Positions 9,367-17,071 of a stretch of 64,000 nucleotides of DNA are shown here, one piece after another. The stretch covers positions 1 through 64,000 of the forward strand of contig JAICKA010000002.1 in assembly GCA_025928185.1 (NCBI GenBank), written 5' to 3'. The first letter of the stretch is position 1. Each line of letters starts with the position of its first letter. The DNA is from Gemmatimonadaceae bacterium (GTDB lineage: Bacteria; Gemmatimonadota; Gemmatimonadetes; Gemmatimonadales; Gemmatimonadaceae). The position numbers and the translations under genes were made by a program. Under the pieces are notes generated by a model. That model was not told where the DNA came from. It worked only from the letters and a program-made list of their open reading frames with translations, and made no database searches.

Positions 9367-9999
9367 CTATGGACTCGGCGCGACGCTCACGCCGACGGCG
9401 ACGCCATTGCCCTGCGGCCGCGCGAAGAAGTTGGCGTAATGATGATCGCGCGCGATGCGGATCGTGTGCATTGCCGCCACGCCGCCGAACAGCAGCGTGA
9501 CTTCCGTGCCGGTGAGCACGTGCGTGCGCGACATGTACGCGACGTCGCTCACGGAACCCACGCGGCCGATGGTGAGGTAGAACAGCGTCGTGCCGATCCC
9601 GCCGCCGAGTACGCCGCGCTCGAACGCGCTGCCGCGGTGATGCGGAATGTCCAGAATGCCTTCGTCGAGCAGCGCCTGCACCGTCAGCCCGATCGACGAG
9701 AACAAAAACTGTTTGTGCGGGTCCGTTTCGGCCGAGATCCCGGAATAGACGGTCGGCCGCCCCTTGTTGAAGCCGAAGGTCGGGTGCGCGCCCAGCGCCA
9801 GCGACATGCCGATGTGTCCCGCTTCGTGCAGCAGAATGCTGGCGCCGAACCCGGCGGCGAAGTACCTCCAATAGTGCGGCGAGAGGCGAGCGCTGCCGGC
9901 GCGCACGGCGTGCTGGGCCCGCACGACGGACGGTGCACAGAGCAGCACAACCGCCGTCTGGAGCGCTAGGACGACTCGCACGAGTGGCTGGCGATGCAT
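9367..9999 (-). CDS. Putative membrane protein with HEAGH zinc-metallopeptidase motif
   Basis: The 210-residue protein begins with a likely signal peptide or anchor (to about residue 28, ending VVRAQ). HEAGH at residues 58-62 lies in a hydrophobic helix and matches the HEXXH zinc site of gluzincin and site-2-type peptidases. Several more hydrophobic stretches follow. I did not find a clear third zinc ligand, so peptidase activity is inferred. I chose the ATG at 9999 over one 60 bases upstream because the signal peptide follows it directly. The gene is divergent from pterin dehydratase. Confidence 0.6.
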   Translation of the reverse strand: MHRQPLVRVVLALQTAVVLLCAPSVVRAQHAVRAGSARLSPHYWRYFAAGFGASILLHEAGHIGMSLALGAHPTFGFNKGRPTVYSGISAETDPHKQFLFSSIGLTVQALLDEGILDIPHHRGSAFERGVLGGGIGTTLFYLTIGRVGSVSDVAYMSRTHVLTGTEVTLLFGGVAAMHTIRIARDHHYANFFARPQGNGVAVGVSVAPSP

Positions 10000-10052
10000 G
10001 ACGGTGGTAGAATCTTCAGCTCGACGCACGAACCTGAAACCCGGATGGTGAC

Positions 10053-10340
10053 ATGCCACAGAAGCTCTCCGATCTCGACGTGCAACGCGCGCTTGGCGGA
10101 CTCGCCGGCTGGTCGCGACGCGGCGATGCGCTGGTGAAGACGTACACGTTCGACCGTTTTGCCGACGGCATCGCCTTCGTCGATCGCGTGGCCGCCGCCG
10201 CCGATGAGATGAATCATCATCCGGACATCGACGTTCGTTACACGAAGGTGACGATGACGCTTTCGACGCACGACGCCGGCGGCATCACGCAGGCCGATCT
10301 CAATCTGGCGGGCAAGATCGAAGCGGCCGCGAAGCGCTGA
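10053..10340 (+). CDS. phhB: Pterin-4a-carbinolamine dehydratase
   Basis: The 95-residue cytoplasmic enzyme dehydrates 4a-hydroxytetrahydrobiopterin and so helps recycle the pterin cofactor of aromatic amino acid hydroxylases. The family signature is clear: EMNHHPDIDVRY at residues 52-63 with the catalytic pair His55-His56, and STHDAGGIT at residues 71-79 with the third histidine. Length is normal. No hydroxylase gene is nearby. The gene overlaps the 5-prime leader of the divergent HEXXH gene and is followed by a strong hairpin terminator. Confidence 0.93.
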   Translation: MPQKLSDLDVQRALGGLAGWSRRGDALVKTYTFDRFADGIAFVDRVAAAADEMNHHPDIDVRYTKVTMTLSTHDAGGITQADLNLAGKIEAAAKR

Positions 10341-10358
10341 ATCCTACCCTTCGAAAAA

Positions 10359-10390
10359 AAGGGACGCCGGCAGGTGCCGGCGTCCCTTTC
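10359..10390. terminator. Bidirectional Rho-independent terminator
   Basis: A perfect 14-bp stem (10359-10372 with 10377-10390) has an AGGT loop. The A-run 10355-10361 gives a T-tract on the minus strand, and TTT follows on the plus strand. It separates the convergent pterin dehydratase and Bax-inhibitor genes and can serve both. Confidence 0.85.
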
Positions 10391-10409
10391 GTTTGCTCGA
10401 GACAGTCGC

Positions 10410-11090
10410 TCAGCGACGGCGGCCGCCGCCGAGCAGGGTGAGAATGAAGATGAACATATTCAGCAGGTCGACGAAGATCGTGACCGCGGCGATGACGTAG
10501 TCATCCTGGCCGAGCGCGCCGGAGCGCAGCAGACGCCAGGTGTCGAACACCAGCAGGCCGCTCATGATCAGCACACCCATGCCGGCGAGGAACAGCGTGG
10601 CCGCGGCGCTGTGGAAGAACAGGTTGAGGATCAGCGCGGCGAACAGCACGAAGCAGCCGACGGTGAAGAAGCCGCCCCACGCGCTGAAGTCGCGCCGGCT
10701 GAGCATCGCGTACAGCGACAGCACGCCGAACGCGCCGAAGGTGAGAAGGCCCGCCTGCCCCACGATTCCCGGCGCGACGCGCTCGCTGAGCACGAGCAAC
10801 GGCGCGAGCCAGATGCCGGTGATGAAGGTGTAGAGGAAGGTCAGGATCAGATTCTTCGGATAACTGTGCGCGGCCCGCTGCGCCATGATGAGTGGCACGA
10901 ACGAGCAGAAGAAGGTGATCAGCGGATGCTGCGCGACGGCGTTGAACAGCCCCGGCTGCGCGATGGTGAACGCGACGCCGAGAATGGCGACGATGACGCT
11001 GGCGAAGACGAGTCCGTAGGTGCGCCGGACGAGCGTCGCGCGCTCGGCGCCGGATCGGACGGGAACCGCGGTGGCGTATGAGTAGCCCAT
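10410..11090 (-). CDS. Bax inhibitor-1 family membrane protein
   Basis: The 226-residue integral membrane protein has about seven hydrophobic helices and belongs to the BI-1/YccA/YbhL family, whose members act as pH-sensitive calcium leak channels or protease-associated factors. Typical features are the early RTYGLVFASV helix, SYPKNLILTFLYTFITGI, FDTWRLL near residue 182 and the closing ILTLLGGGRRR. The start MGYSYATAVP at 11090 was chosen because the upstream part of the open frame is a shadow of the DUF4097 gene. It lies downstream of the DUF4097 series on the same strand with an 83-base gap. Confidence 0.85.
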   Translation of the reverse strand: MGYSYATAVPVRSGAERATLVRRTYGLVFASVIVAILGVAFTIAQPGLFNAVAQHPLITFFCSFVPLIMAQRAAHSYPKNLILTFLYTFITGIWLAPLLVLSERVAPGIVGQAGLLTFGAFGVLSLYAMLSRRDFSAWGGFFTVGCFVLFAALILNLFFHSAAATLFLAGMGVLIMSGLLVFDTWRLLRSGALGQDDYVIAAVTIFVDLLNMFIFILTLLGGGRRR

Positions 11091-11173
11091 GGCGAGCTCG
11101 AACTCCCGGTTGAGAACCTGTGCAGCAATATATACCCCGGCGGCCGGCCTCGGTGCCAGCCGCCGTCGTACGA

Positions 11174-12010
11174 CTAGCGGAGCGGTACGGCGGTGGAGGC
11201 GGCGGTCGGGTGGCTGGTGAGTATCACCGCGCCATTCACGGTGTGCACTCGCACGACGCGGTCGGATGCGCCGACCTGACCGGCAACCCGACGTCTGGAC
11301 ATTGATGCGCCGGGAATCGCGAGATCGCTGCGCACCACGCCGTTCACCACTGAAATATCGAACTGGCCGTCGATGTTCGGCGGCAGCTCGGCGCGGACGG
11401 CGCCGTTCACCGTGGAGAGGTGCACGGAGTCGTTTGGCGCGAGGGAGGCGGACGACAGGCGCACGTCGCCATTCGTGGTCGTGAGCATGAGCGGACCGGA
11501 CACGTCGCTGACGTGCACGCCGCCGTTCACCGCGCGAGCGGTCACGCCGGCGGTCGCGCCGTCGATGGTGACGACACCGTTGGTGGTGCGCGCATCGAGC
11601 TGTGTGCCGGGAGGCAGATCGACCATGAGATTTGCGGCGGCGTCGCTGCCGTGGCGAAACAGGCTGAAAATGGTCCACCACGGACGATGCGAGCTGCCGC
11701 GATACCCGCTCGCGTCGCAGCGGCCGCTATTGCGCCACATGGCGCAAATGAAATAGTCGCCACCGTTGCGGTTCACGACGAAGCTGACGTCCTTGAGGCG
11801 TCCGCGCCGCGAGTGGACCGCGCCGCGAACAAGCGCTGTATGACTTCCGGAGGCATGCACGGTAATGCTGCCCGTACCGTCGCGGAGATGGACGGTGGCG
11901 CCGGCAGGAATCGTGTCCGACCACGAGAACGCGTTCTCGTTGACGGTTTCGCGGGAGCAACCCGCCGCGACGAGCGTCGCGACGGCGACGGCGAGATGGC
12001 GGAATTTCAT
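11174..12010 (-). CDS. DUF4097-type beta-repeat lipoprotein (paralogue 4 of 4)
   Basis: The 278-residue protein starts with a lipoprotein signal ending LVAAGC, with the lipidated cysteine at residue 18, so it is probably anchored to a membrane facing the periplasm. The C-terminal half is made of short beta repeats with NG turns (TTNGVV, AVNGGV, TTNGDV, TVNGAV, VVNGVV, TVNGAV), the putative-adhesin DUF4097 pattern. An internal block contains two cysteines (FICAMW and GRCDAS). It is the last of four paralogues in the operon and the only one with a clear lipobox. Function is unknown. Confidence 0.8.
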   Translation of the reverse strand: MKFRHLAVAVATLVAAGCSRETVNENAFSWSDTIPAGATVHLRDGTGSITVHASGSHTALVRGAVHSRRGRLKDVSFVVNRNGGDYFICAMWRNSGRCDASGYRGSSHRPWWTIFSLFRHGSDAAANLMVDLPPGTQLDARTTNGVVTIDGATAGVTARAVNGGVHVSDVSGPLMLTTTNGDVRLSSASLAPNDSVHLSTVNGAVRAELPPNIDGQFDISVVNGVVRSDLAIPGASMSRRRVAGQVGASDRVVRVHTVNGAVILTSHPTAASTAVPLR

Positions 12011-12091
12011 GTGGGGACTCCGAACGTTGGGGCCACACGGCCCACCAGAACTAACGCGCGGAGTCCCCCGAAAGTTACGGATCGCTCGCCG

Positions 12092-12910
12092 TCAGCGACG
12101 GCGGAGCTCGACGCTGCCGTTCACCGTCGTCAGGTGAATCCGCGGACCGCCCGGCTTGCCGATGTGGGCGCGCAGGTGCTTGGGGTCGAGGCGGCCGCTC
12201 ACCGTCATCTCGTAGTCGGTGTGCAGCGATCCGTTCACCGTCGACATCTCCACGTCCGCGCCCACGTCGCCGGTGAACTCCACGACGACCGAGCCGTTCA
12301 CCGTCGTGAAGTTCATGTCCTCATCGGAGTCGAAATGACCCATCGTGGCGCGGACGGCGCCGTTCACCGTCGTCGCGTTCACCGGGCCGCCGCTCGTGTT
12401 GACCTGGACTTCGCCGTTCACGCTCGAGGCGTCGACCTCGGAGGTGGCGGCATCGACCCGGATATCGCCGTTCACCGAGCCGACGTCGACTTTGACGCCG
12501 CGCGGCACCAGCACCTGGAAATCGACGCGGACGTCGTTGTTCCGGATGCGGTTGTGGTGGCCATTGTTGTGCGACCCGCGTTCATCGCAGTGCGAATCGG
12601 CGCCCCACAGCGCGCAGATTTCGATGTCGGCGTCGTTCGGCCCGGACTTCAGAGTTTCGAAATGGACGTCGGCCGGATCGCCGCGCCGCCACCGCTTCGT
12701 GGCCGTGACCTCGACGTTGTCGCCGCTCGCCGCGCCGACCGTAATCGGCCCGTTGAGATTGCGGATCCGTATCCAGCGGCCCTGCGGAATGCGGCCGGTC
12801 CAGTGAAATGTGTCGCCCGTCTGCTGGGTCTGGGCGGCGGCGGGCACCGCGAACACGGTGCCGCCGGCGAGAGCCAGCGAGAGGGCGAGGTGCAGTGAGC
12901 GTTTCATCAT
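12092..12910 (-). CDS. DUF4097-type secreted beta-repeat protein (paralogue 3 of 4)
   Basis: The 272-residue protein has a signal peptide (MMKRSLHLALSLALAGG, cleavage near AAAQ) and then DUF4097 beta repeats with NG turns: SVNGDI, SVNGEV, TVNGAV, TVNGSV, TVNGSL, TVNGSV. A pair of cysteines (EICALW and SHCDER) occupies the same place as in paralogues 2 and 4, suggesting a disulfide in the exported protein. Either of the first two methionines could be the start. It is 18 bases after paralogue 2 and 81 bases before paralogue 4. Confidence 0.8.
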   Translation of the reverse strand: MMKRSLHLALSLALAGGTVFAVPAAAQTQQTGDTFHWTGRIPQGRWIRIRNLNGPITVGAASGDNVEVTATKRWRRGDPADVHFETLKSGPNDADIEICALWGADSHCDERGSHNNGHHNRIRNNDVRVDFQVLVPRGVKVDVGSVNGDIRVDAATSEVDASSVNGEVQVNTSGGPVNATTVNGAVRATMGHFDSDEDMNFTTVNGSVVVEFTGDVGADVEMSTVNGSLHTDYEMTVSGRLDPKHLRAHIGKPGGPRIHLTTVNGSVELRRR

Positions 12911-12928
12911 CGAAGCTCCCGGAATGTG

Positions 12929-13717
12929 CTAGCGCGCGGACCGCAGTCGGAGATCGCCGCTGACGGTGCGTACATCGAGGCGGCGTCCGCCGTTGCCGAT
13001 GCGCGCCTCGATGTTGCGGCGACTCATGCGGCTGCCGCCGATGGTCATCTTGTAATCGCTGTCGATGTCGCCGCTGACGGTCGACATGGCGAGATCCGCG
13101 TCGAACGACGCGGGCAGGTCGAGCGTGATATCGCCGCTCACACTGGTGAACGAGAGATCGCCCTTGCCGGTGAAGGCGTCGGCGCGCACGTCGATGTCGC
13201 CGCTGACCGTGGTCACGTGCATGCCGTTGGGGCGCACGCGATCCAGCTCGATGTCGCCGCTCACGGTGCTCACGGACAGATCGCCCTGGGCGCCGGTCAC
13301 GCTGACGTCGCCGCTGACGTCGGCGGCACGCACGAGCAGGTTCGAGGGCACGGCGACTTCGAGACTGATGCTCGCCCCGCGCCAGTCATCGTGATTGTTC
13401 CAGTGGCGGTGATTGCCCTGGTCGTCGCAGGAATCGTTGTCGCGGCTGATCACGCAGATCGTGACGCCGTCGGACTGCTCGTCGACCTGCACGTGAATTC
13501 GATCGGCGTCGTCGCGATCGCCGCGGTGGCGGCCCGTCACCTCGACGCGGCCGCTGGTCGACGGCACGATCTTGATGTCGTCGTTGATGTTCTCGACGCG
13601 CACGGTGCGGCCGGCGGGGACCGCCTTGGACCAGTGAAAGTCGGCCGTCTGGGCGGCGGCGGGCAGGGCGGTGGCGGCGAGGGCCGGCAGAACGAGACAG
13701 CGCAGTCCACGGATCAT
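12929..13717 (-). CDS. DUF4097-type secreted beta-repeat protein (paralogue 2 of 4)
   Basis: The 262-residue protein begins MIRGLRCLVLPALAATALP with a signal peptide ending near PAAAQT. Its repeats use SGD turns (DVSGDV, TVSGDI several times, SVSGDI, TVSGDL) where the downstream paralogues use NG. A cysteine pair (TICVIS and DSCDDQ) matches that of paralogues 3 and 4. I used the start at 13717 because the upstream open frame overlaps paralogue 1 and has no signal. It follows paralogue 1 by only 10 bases, so the two are cotranscribed. Confidence 0.8.
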   Translation of the reverse strand: MIRGLRCLVLPALAATALPAAAQTADFHWSKAVPAGRTVRVENINDDIKIVPSTSGRVEVTGRHRGDRDDADRIHVQVDEQSDGVTICVISRDNDSCDDQGNHRHWNNHDDWRGASISLEVAVPSNLLVRAADVSGDVSVTGAQGDLSVSTVSGDIELDRVRPNGMHVTTVSGDIDVRADAFTGKGDLSFTSVSGDITLDLPASFDADLAMSTVSGDIDSDYKMTIGGSRMSRRNIEARIGNGGRRLDVRTVSGDLRLRSAR

Positions 13718-13727
13718 GAGAGTTCTC

Positions 13728-14696
13728 TCAGGGTTGTGAGGCGGGCGACCGCGCGCCGCGCCCGTTCGAGGAAATGGTGATGTCGCCGCTGAACGTGTCG
13801 GCGGAGATACGGGCCGCACCGCCGCCGATCGCGAAGGTGAAGTGCTTGGCCATGGCCGACCCGATGCCGTGCTCGCCCGGCTCGAGTGTGATCGGGAACT
13901 CGCTGTCGATGTCGCCGTTCCAGGTCGACACGGTGAGCTGCGCGCTGGTGGTGCGCGGAATGTGCAGGCGAATGTCGCCCGAGTGCGACGTCAGCTCGTA
14001 GCGACCGGCCGGATCCACGATGCCGTCGTACGTGACGTCGCCGCTCGTCGTCTTGGCACGAACGACCTTGGCCGTCATGCCGCGGAGATCGAGATCGCCG
14101 CTCACGCTGCTCACGTCGGCGTCGCCGCGCACGTCGGTGAGCCGTACGTCGCCGTTGAGCGTCGCGATCTCCACGTCGCCGGTGATATCCGACGCCGAGA
14201 GGTCGCCGGAGAACGTGTGGACGTCGAGACGCCGATTGACGCCGCTGATGTCGACGTCGCCGGACTGGGCGTGCACCTCGACTTCGCCGCGCGTGCCGCG
14301 AATCGAAATGTCGCCTGACCCGGTGCGCGCGACGACGCTCACGCCGTACGGTACGGTGATCTCGACGCGATCCTCGTCCTCGTCGGAGCCGCTGATCTGT
14401 TCCAGGCGGGCGCGCGTTCCCGTCACGTCGAGGCGGAGCCGACCGCTGCGGCCGGGCGCCCGGATATGGACCTGGTTACCGTCGCCGCCGCTGACGGTGA
14501 TGTCGCCGTTCGGGATGGTGACCGAGAGCGAGCCGTTGCGGTCGAAGGTGAACGCCGTATCGAGGCGCGCCAGCTCGTACTGTGAGCGGTGCCGGCTGTT
14601 CTGTTGCGCGCCGGCCGCGGCGCCGAACGGCGACAGGATCGCCGCGCCTGCGGCGAGCAGCGCGAGTCGGGCGGCACGCGAAGAAGGAGAGTTCAT
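13728..14696 (-). CDS. DUF4097-type secreted beta-repeat protein (paralogue 1 of 4)
   Basis: The 322-residue protein has a signal peptide ending near AAGAQQ and the longest repeat array of the four, with turns GSGDIS, QSGDVD, FSGDLS, LNGDVR, VSGDLD, TSGDVT, HSGDIR, WNGDID and FSGDIT. Each repeat of roughly 20-30 residues predicts a beta-solenoid rung. It lacks the cysteine pair of its siblings. It starts 10 bases after the anti-sigma gene and is the first exported product of the operon. DUF4097 proteins in other bacteria are linked to envelope-stress regulation; the role here is inferred from context. Confidence 0.82.
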   Translation of the reverse strand: MNSPSSRAARLALLAAGAAILSPFGAAAGAQQNSRHRSQYELARLDTAFTFDRNGSLSVTIPNGDITVSGGDGNQVHIRAPGRSGRLRLDVTGTRARLEQISGSDEDEDRVEITVPYGVSVVARTGSGDISIRGTRGEVEVHAQSGDVDISGVNRRLDVHTFSGDLSASDITGDVEIATLNGDVRLTDVRGDADVSSVSGDLDLRGMTAKVVRAKTTSGDVTYDGIVDPAGRYELTSHSGDIRLHIPRTTSAQLTVSTWNGDIDSEFPITLEPGEHGIGSAMAKHFTFAIGGGAARISADTFSGDITISSNGRGARSPASQP

Positions 14697-14706
14697 GAGA
14701 ATATGC

Positions 14707-15537
14707 TCACGTCCGCACCGGCAGCGCCGCTGCCGTACGGAGAAGCGTCACCTTGTCGTTCATGGCACCGTCGAGCGACTCGAGCAGAAAGCGGCTGGCC
14801 GGATCCTGCCGCAGGGCTTTGCGGCACTGGTCGATGGCGGTGTCGATGACCTGAAGATTGTGATCGATGATGGCGACCGTCGACGAATCGAGCTGCGGCC
14901 GGCGCGCGGCGAGCACGATTCGCAAGCGCGCGATTTCCTGGTCGTAGGTTTGCTCGGCGGTGAGCTTGTTGGAAACCTGGATGGTGGTGGGGCGGCGGAG
15001 CGCTGGAACGGCGGAGCGCTGGAACGCTGGAGCGCTGGAGCGCTGGAGCGCCGGGTCATTCGAGCGGTCGCCCTTCGACGCAGACGGCGCGGCGTTCGCC
15101 GCGGGATGATTGATCGTGTCGCCCAGCGCGGGCAGCTCGACGACGGTGTGCGCCGCCCCCACGACGACCAGACTCTGCTTCGTCACCACGTGCGTAATCG
15201 TTGCCGTAACGGCCACGAGCCCAGCGGCCGCGAGACCGAGCCAGAGCCTCGAGCGCGTTCCACCGTTCCACCGTTCCACCGTTCCACCGCTTTTCAGTTC
15301 CACCACCGGCGTCTCGATGCGCGCTTCGATGCCGCTCCACAGGTCGCGGCTCGGCGCGAGCTCGGGCAGATTGGCGGCGTCGCTCTGCAGCTTGCGGAGA
15401 TCGCCAAGCAGCGGACCGCAGGTGCCGCACGAGATCGCATGCGCCTCGAGCTCGGCGCGCGTCGGTTCGTCCAGCGTTTTCTCGAGCAGCTCCGCCAGGT
15501 GATCGGCGAATCGATCGCAGCTCGTTGGATTGGTCAT
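14707..15537 (-). CDS. Zinc-finger anti-sigma factor, single membrane helix
   Basis: The 276-residue protein is a transmembrane anti-sigma factor. An N-terminal zinc-finger (HC2-type) domain has the HAISCGTC motif at residues 33-40 after a leading Cys7. A membrane helix follows at about residues 98-119 (LWLGLAAAGLVAVTAT), then an extracytoplasmic region with a Glu/Arg-rich C-terminal helix. Its start overlaps the sigma stop by 4 bases, coupling the two at equimolar levels. Octamer tandem repeats lie in the coding sequence just before the helix (15257-15288) and in the periplasmic linker (14994-15049), giving low-complexity ERWNGGT and QRSSAPAF segments. Confidence 0.85.
   Translation of the reverse strand: MTNPTSCDRFADHLAELLEKTLDEPTRAELEAHAISCGTCGPLLGDLRKLQSDAANLPELAPSRDLWSGIEARIETPVVELKSGGTVERWNGGTRSRLWLGLAAAGLVAVTATITHVVTKQSLVVVGAAHTVVELPALGDTINHPAANAAPSASKGDRSNDPALQRSSAPAFQRSAVPALRRPTTIQVSNKLTAEQTYDQEIARLRIVLAARRPQLDSSTVAIIDHNLQVIDTAIDQCRKALRQDPASRFLLESLDGAMNDKVTLLRTAAALPVRT
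14994..15049. repeat. Octamer tandem repeat inside the anti-sigma gene (linker)
   Basis: Seven consecutive 8-base units with consensus GSYGGARC (for example GCTGGAAC, GGCGGAGC, GCTGGAGC) run without gaps. They encode residues 163-182 of the anti-sigma factor. The unit length is not a multiple of three, so gain or loss of one copy would shift the frame. Confidence 0.8.
15257..15288. repeat. Octamer tandem repeat inside the anti-sigma gene (before the membrane helix)
   Basis: Four perfect copies of GTTCCACC follow one another. They encode about residues 84-94 of the anti-sigma factor, just upstream of its membrane helix. Read on the minus strand the unit is GGTGGAAC, one base from the GCTGGAAC unit at 14994-15049. 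Confidence 0.85.
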
Positions 15538-16112
15538 CGGTTCAGTGCCTCCCGCAACAGGAGCCGCGCGCGGTGCAATTGCGCCTTGGTGGCTCCCGAT
15601 GTCACGCCGAGCATCTCGGCGATTTCCTCGTGTTTGAACCCTTCCACGTCGTGCAGAATGAAGACTCGCCGTGCGCCTGGTGGCAGCGTGGTGATCGCCT
15701 CCTCCAGATCGAGCAGATCGCCCGGGGCGAGCGGCGATCCAACCACACCGGGCCGAGCGTCCATGCCGCCCGCGTCTTCATCGTTCTCCTCGAAGCGCGA
15801 CCGTTGGCGTCCGTCGGTCTTGCGTGCGTTGAGCACCACGTTGACGGTGAGCCGGTGCAGCCAGGTTGCGAACGAGCTTTCTCCGCGGAACAGGTGCAGC
15901 TTTTCCCACGCACGGACGAAGACGTCCTGGGTCAGCTCCTCGGCGCGATCGCGGTCGGCGACCATGCGGGCGCAGAGGGAAAAGACTCGGTTGACGTGCC
16001 CCCGGTACAGCCGCTCGAACGCGCTCCGGTCCCCGGCCGCGGCTCGCGCCACGTCCGAATCGCCGTTGCCAGTATGAGCGGATGATGCTTCGATAACTGC
16101 CACAGCAGCCAT
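15534..16112 (-). CDS. ECF-family RNA polymerase sigma factor
   Basis: The 192-residue protein is an extracytoplasmic-function sigma-70 factor. Region 2 spans about residues 23-92 with FERLYRGHVNRVFSLCARM, the DRDRAEELTQDVFVRAWE helix and SFATWLHRLTVNVVLN. Region 4 spans about residues 133-190 with LPPGARRVFILHDVEGFKHEEI and GVTSGATKAQLHRAR. It heads an operon with its anti-sigma factor and four DUF4097 proteins. Autoregulation is likely but I found no convincing ECF-type promoter in the 317-base upstream region. Confidence 0.93.
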   Translation of the reverse strand: MAAVAVIEASSAHTGNGDSDVARAAAGDRSAFERLYRGHVNRVFSLCARMVADRDRAEELTQDVFVRAWEKLHLFRGESSFATWLHRLTVNVVLNARKTDGRQRSRFEENDEDAGGMDARPGVVGSPLAPGDLLDLEEAITTLPPGARRVFILHDVEGFKHEEIAEMLGVTSGATKAQLHRARLLLREALNR

Positions 16113-16429
16113 GGTTTCCCGGGTTCCATCCGTGCACCGGATGAGATACCGCGAGAGGGGAGAAGGTTTGAAGCGCGGACGAGCGGAGGAGCGGTCGGAC
16201 GGTTCAGGTCAGCACGCCGAATCGGCCACGAAGGTCTTGCTTGCTACCTGTGACCTGGCGCGCGGAGGTTCTGACGCCACTCGGAACGGATCGGCGCCTC
16301 GTTCGCCAGTTTCGGCCAGATTCGCGTCCCCAATTCAATCCAAGCCGATTCGGCAACAAGATCGATACGGGCAAGCCGCTCGAGCGTTTCACCGTTCCAC
16401 CGTTCCACCGTCCGCAGTACAATGCAGCT
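16113..16429. other. Intergenic region upstream of the ECF operon
   Basis: The 317 bases lie between the divergent ECF sigma gene and a small membrane-protein gene. They must hold the promoters of both, but no strong -35/-10 pair is visible. A weak minus-strand candidate is TTCAAA, 17 bases, GTATCT about 40 bases before the sigma start. The octamer repeat at 16386-16409 is at the right end. No conserved coding frame was seen. Confidence 0.5.
16386..16409. repeat. Octamer tandem repeat upstream of a small membrane-protein gene
   Basis: GTTTCACC, GTTCCACC and GTTCCACC follow one another; this is the same octamer that occurs four times in the anti-sigma gene about 1.1 kb away. It ends 20 bases before the start of the gene at 16430. 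Confidence 0.75.
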
Positions 16430-16648
16430 ATGCCCGCGCCGAATCCACTTCGCAAGCACTTCCTCACGCTCGTCGTCTCGGTGGTCGTCCTCGACACGGT
16501 CGCGATCGGCTTGTACTACGCGCTACACGTGGCGGAGCGGATGATCAAGACGCAGGAGACGTTCGTCGCCGTCTGGGTGGTGCTGACGCTGCTGGTGGTG
16601 TCGATTCCGATGAAGCGAATTCGTCAGGCGCGTCGGCAGCGGCCGTGA
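16430..16648 (+). CDS. Small membrane protein, two helices, unknown function
   Basis: The 72-residue predicted protein begins MPAPNPLRKHFLTLVVSV. It has two hydrophobic helices, one at about residues 10-29 and one at about residues 43-60, and a basic C-terminus (KRIRQARRQRP). The longer open frame upstream covers the octamer repeats and looks non-coding, so the ATG at 16430 was chosen. I do not recognise a family. The positive-inside pattern supports a real inner-membrane hairpin protein. Confidence 0.5.
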   Translation: MPAPNPLRKHFLTLVVSVVVLDTVAIGLYYALHVAERMIKTQETFVAVWVVLTLLVVSIPMKRIRQARRQRP

Positions 16649-16712
16649 TCAGGCCGAGGCGGGGCCGCGCCGATCAGGACGCGGCGAATGCCCGCATGAG
16701 GGTGTGCAGCGA

Positions 16713-16733
16713 GAATTCCGGCGACCGGAATTC
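16713..16733. terminator. Hairpin downstream of rpsU, possible terminator
   Basis: GAATTCCGG, CGA and CCGGAATTC form a perfect 9-bp stem with a 3-base loop 15 bases past the rpsU stop. There is no T-tract on the minus strand, so it may be a transcript-stabilising hairpin rather than an intrinsic terminator. Confidence 0.45.
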
Positions 16734-16747
16734 CGCGCACTCAGAGA

Positions 16748-16936
16748 TCAGCGTCCGCGATCGGACGTGACGCGCCGGCGAGCGGCCGCGGCCTTGCGCT
16801 GGCGCACTTCGCTGGGCTTTTCGTAGTGCCGCTTGCGGCGGAGATCCTTCAGCACGCCGGCCTTCTGCACTTTACGCTTGAACTGCTTGAGCGCCCAGTC
16901 GAGGCGGTCGGCTTCGTCGAGAGTGACTTCAATCAT
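16748..16936 (-). CDS. rpsU: 30S ribosomal protein S21
   Basis: The 62-residue basic protein matches bS21, which helps initiation-site selection on the small ribosomal subunit. Recognisable segments are MIEVTLDEADRLDWALKQFKRK and LRRKRHYEKPSEVRQRK, followed by an Ala/Arg tail. It lies downstream of the cold-shock gene on the same strand, separated by a strong hairpin, so it is either read through or has its own promoter. The start has no clear Shine-Dalgarno sequence, which is notable because S21 itself helps 30S recognise such sites. Confidence 0.95.
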   Translation of the reverse strand: MIEVTLDEADRLDWALKQFKRKVQKAGVLKDLRRKRHYEKPSEVRQRKAAAARRRVTSDRGR

Positions 16937-17008
16937 CGGAAACTCGAAAAAAGAGAAGACGTGAATGGTGTTGCAGCGGACGGGCCAGACGGGATTGGTG
17001 AAGCAAAG

Positions 17009-17037
17009 GAGCCGGGCCGATTCGATCGGCCCGGCTC
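17009..17037 (-). terminator. Rho-independent terminator after the cold-shock gene
   Basis: A perfect 13-bp stem (17009-17021 with 17025-17037) with a 3-base loop is followed on the minus strand by CCTTTGCTT. It begins 34 bases after the cold-shock stop codon. Confidence 0.75.
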
Positions 17038-17071
17038 TTCACTACACGGGCGTGGAACGCGAGCGGTCAGC

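Noticed and set aside
14994-15288. CRISPR-like repeats
   Set aside because: Units are 8 bases in direct tandem without spacers and lie inside a coding frame.
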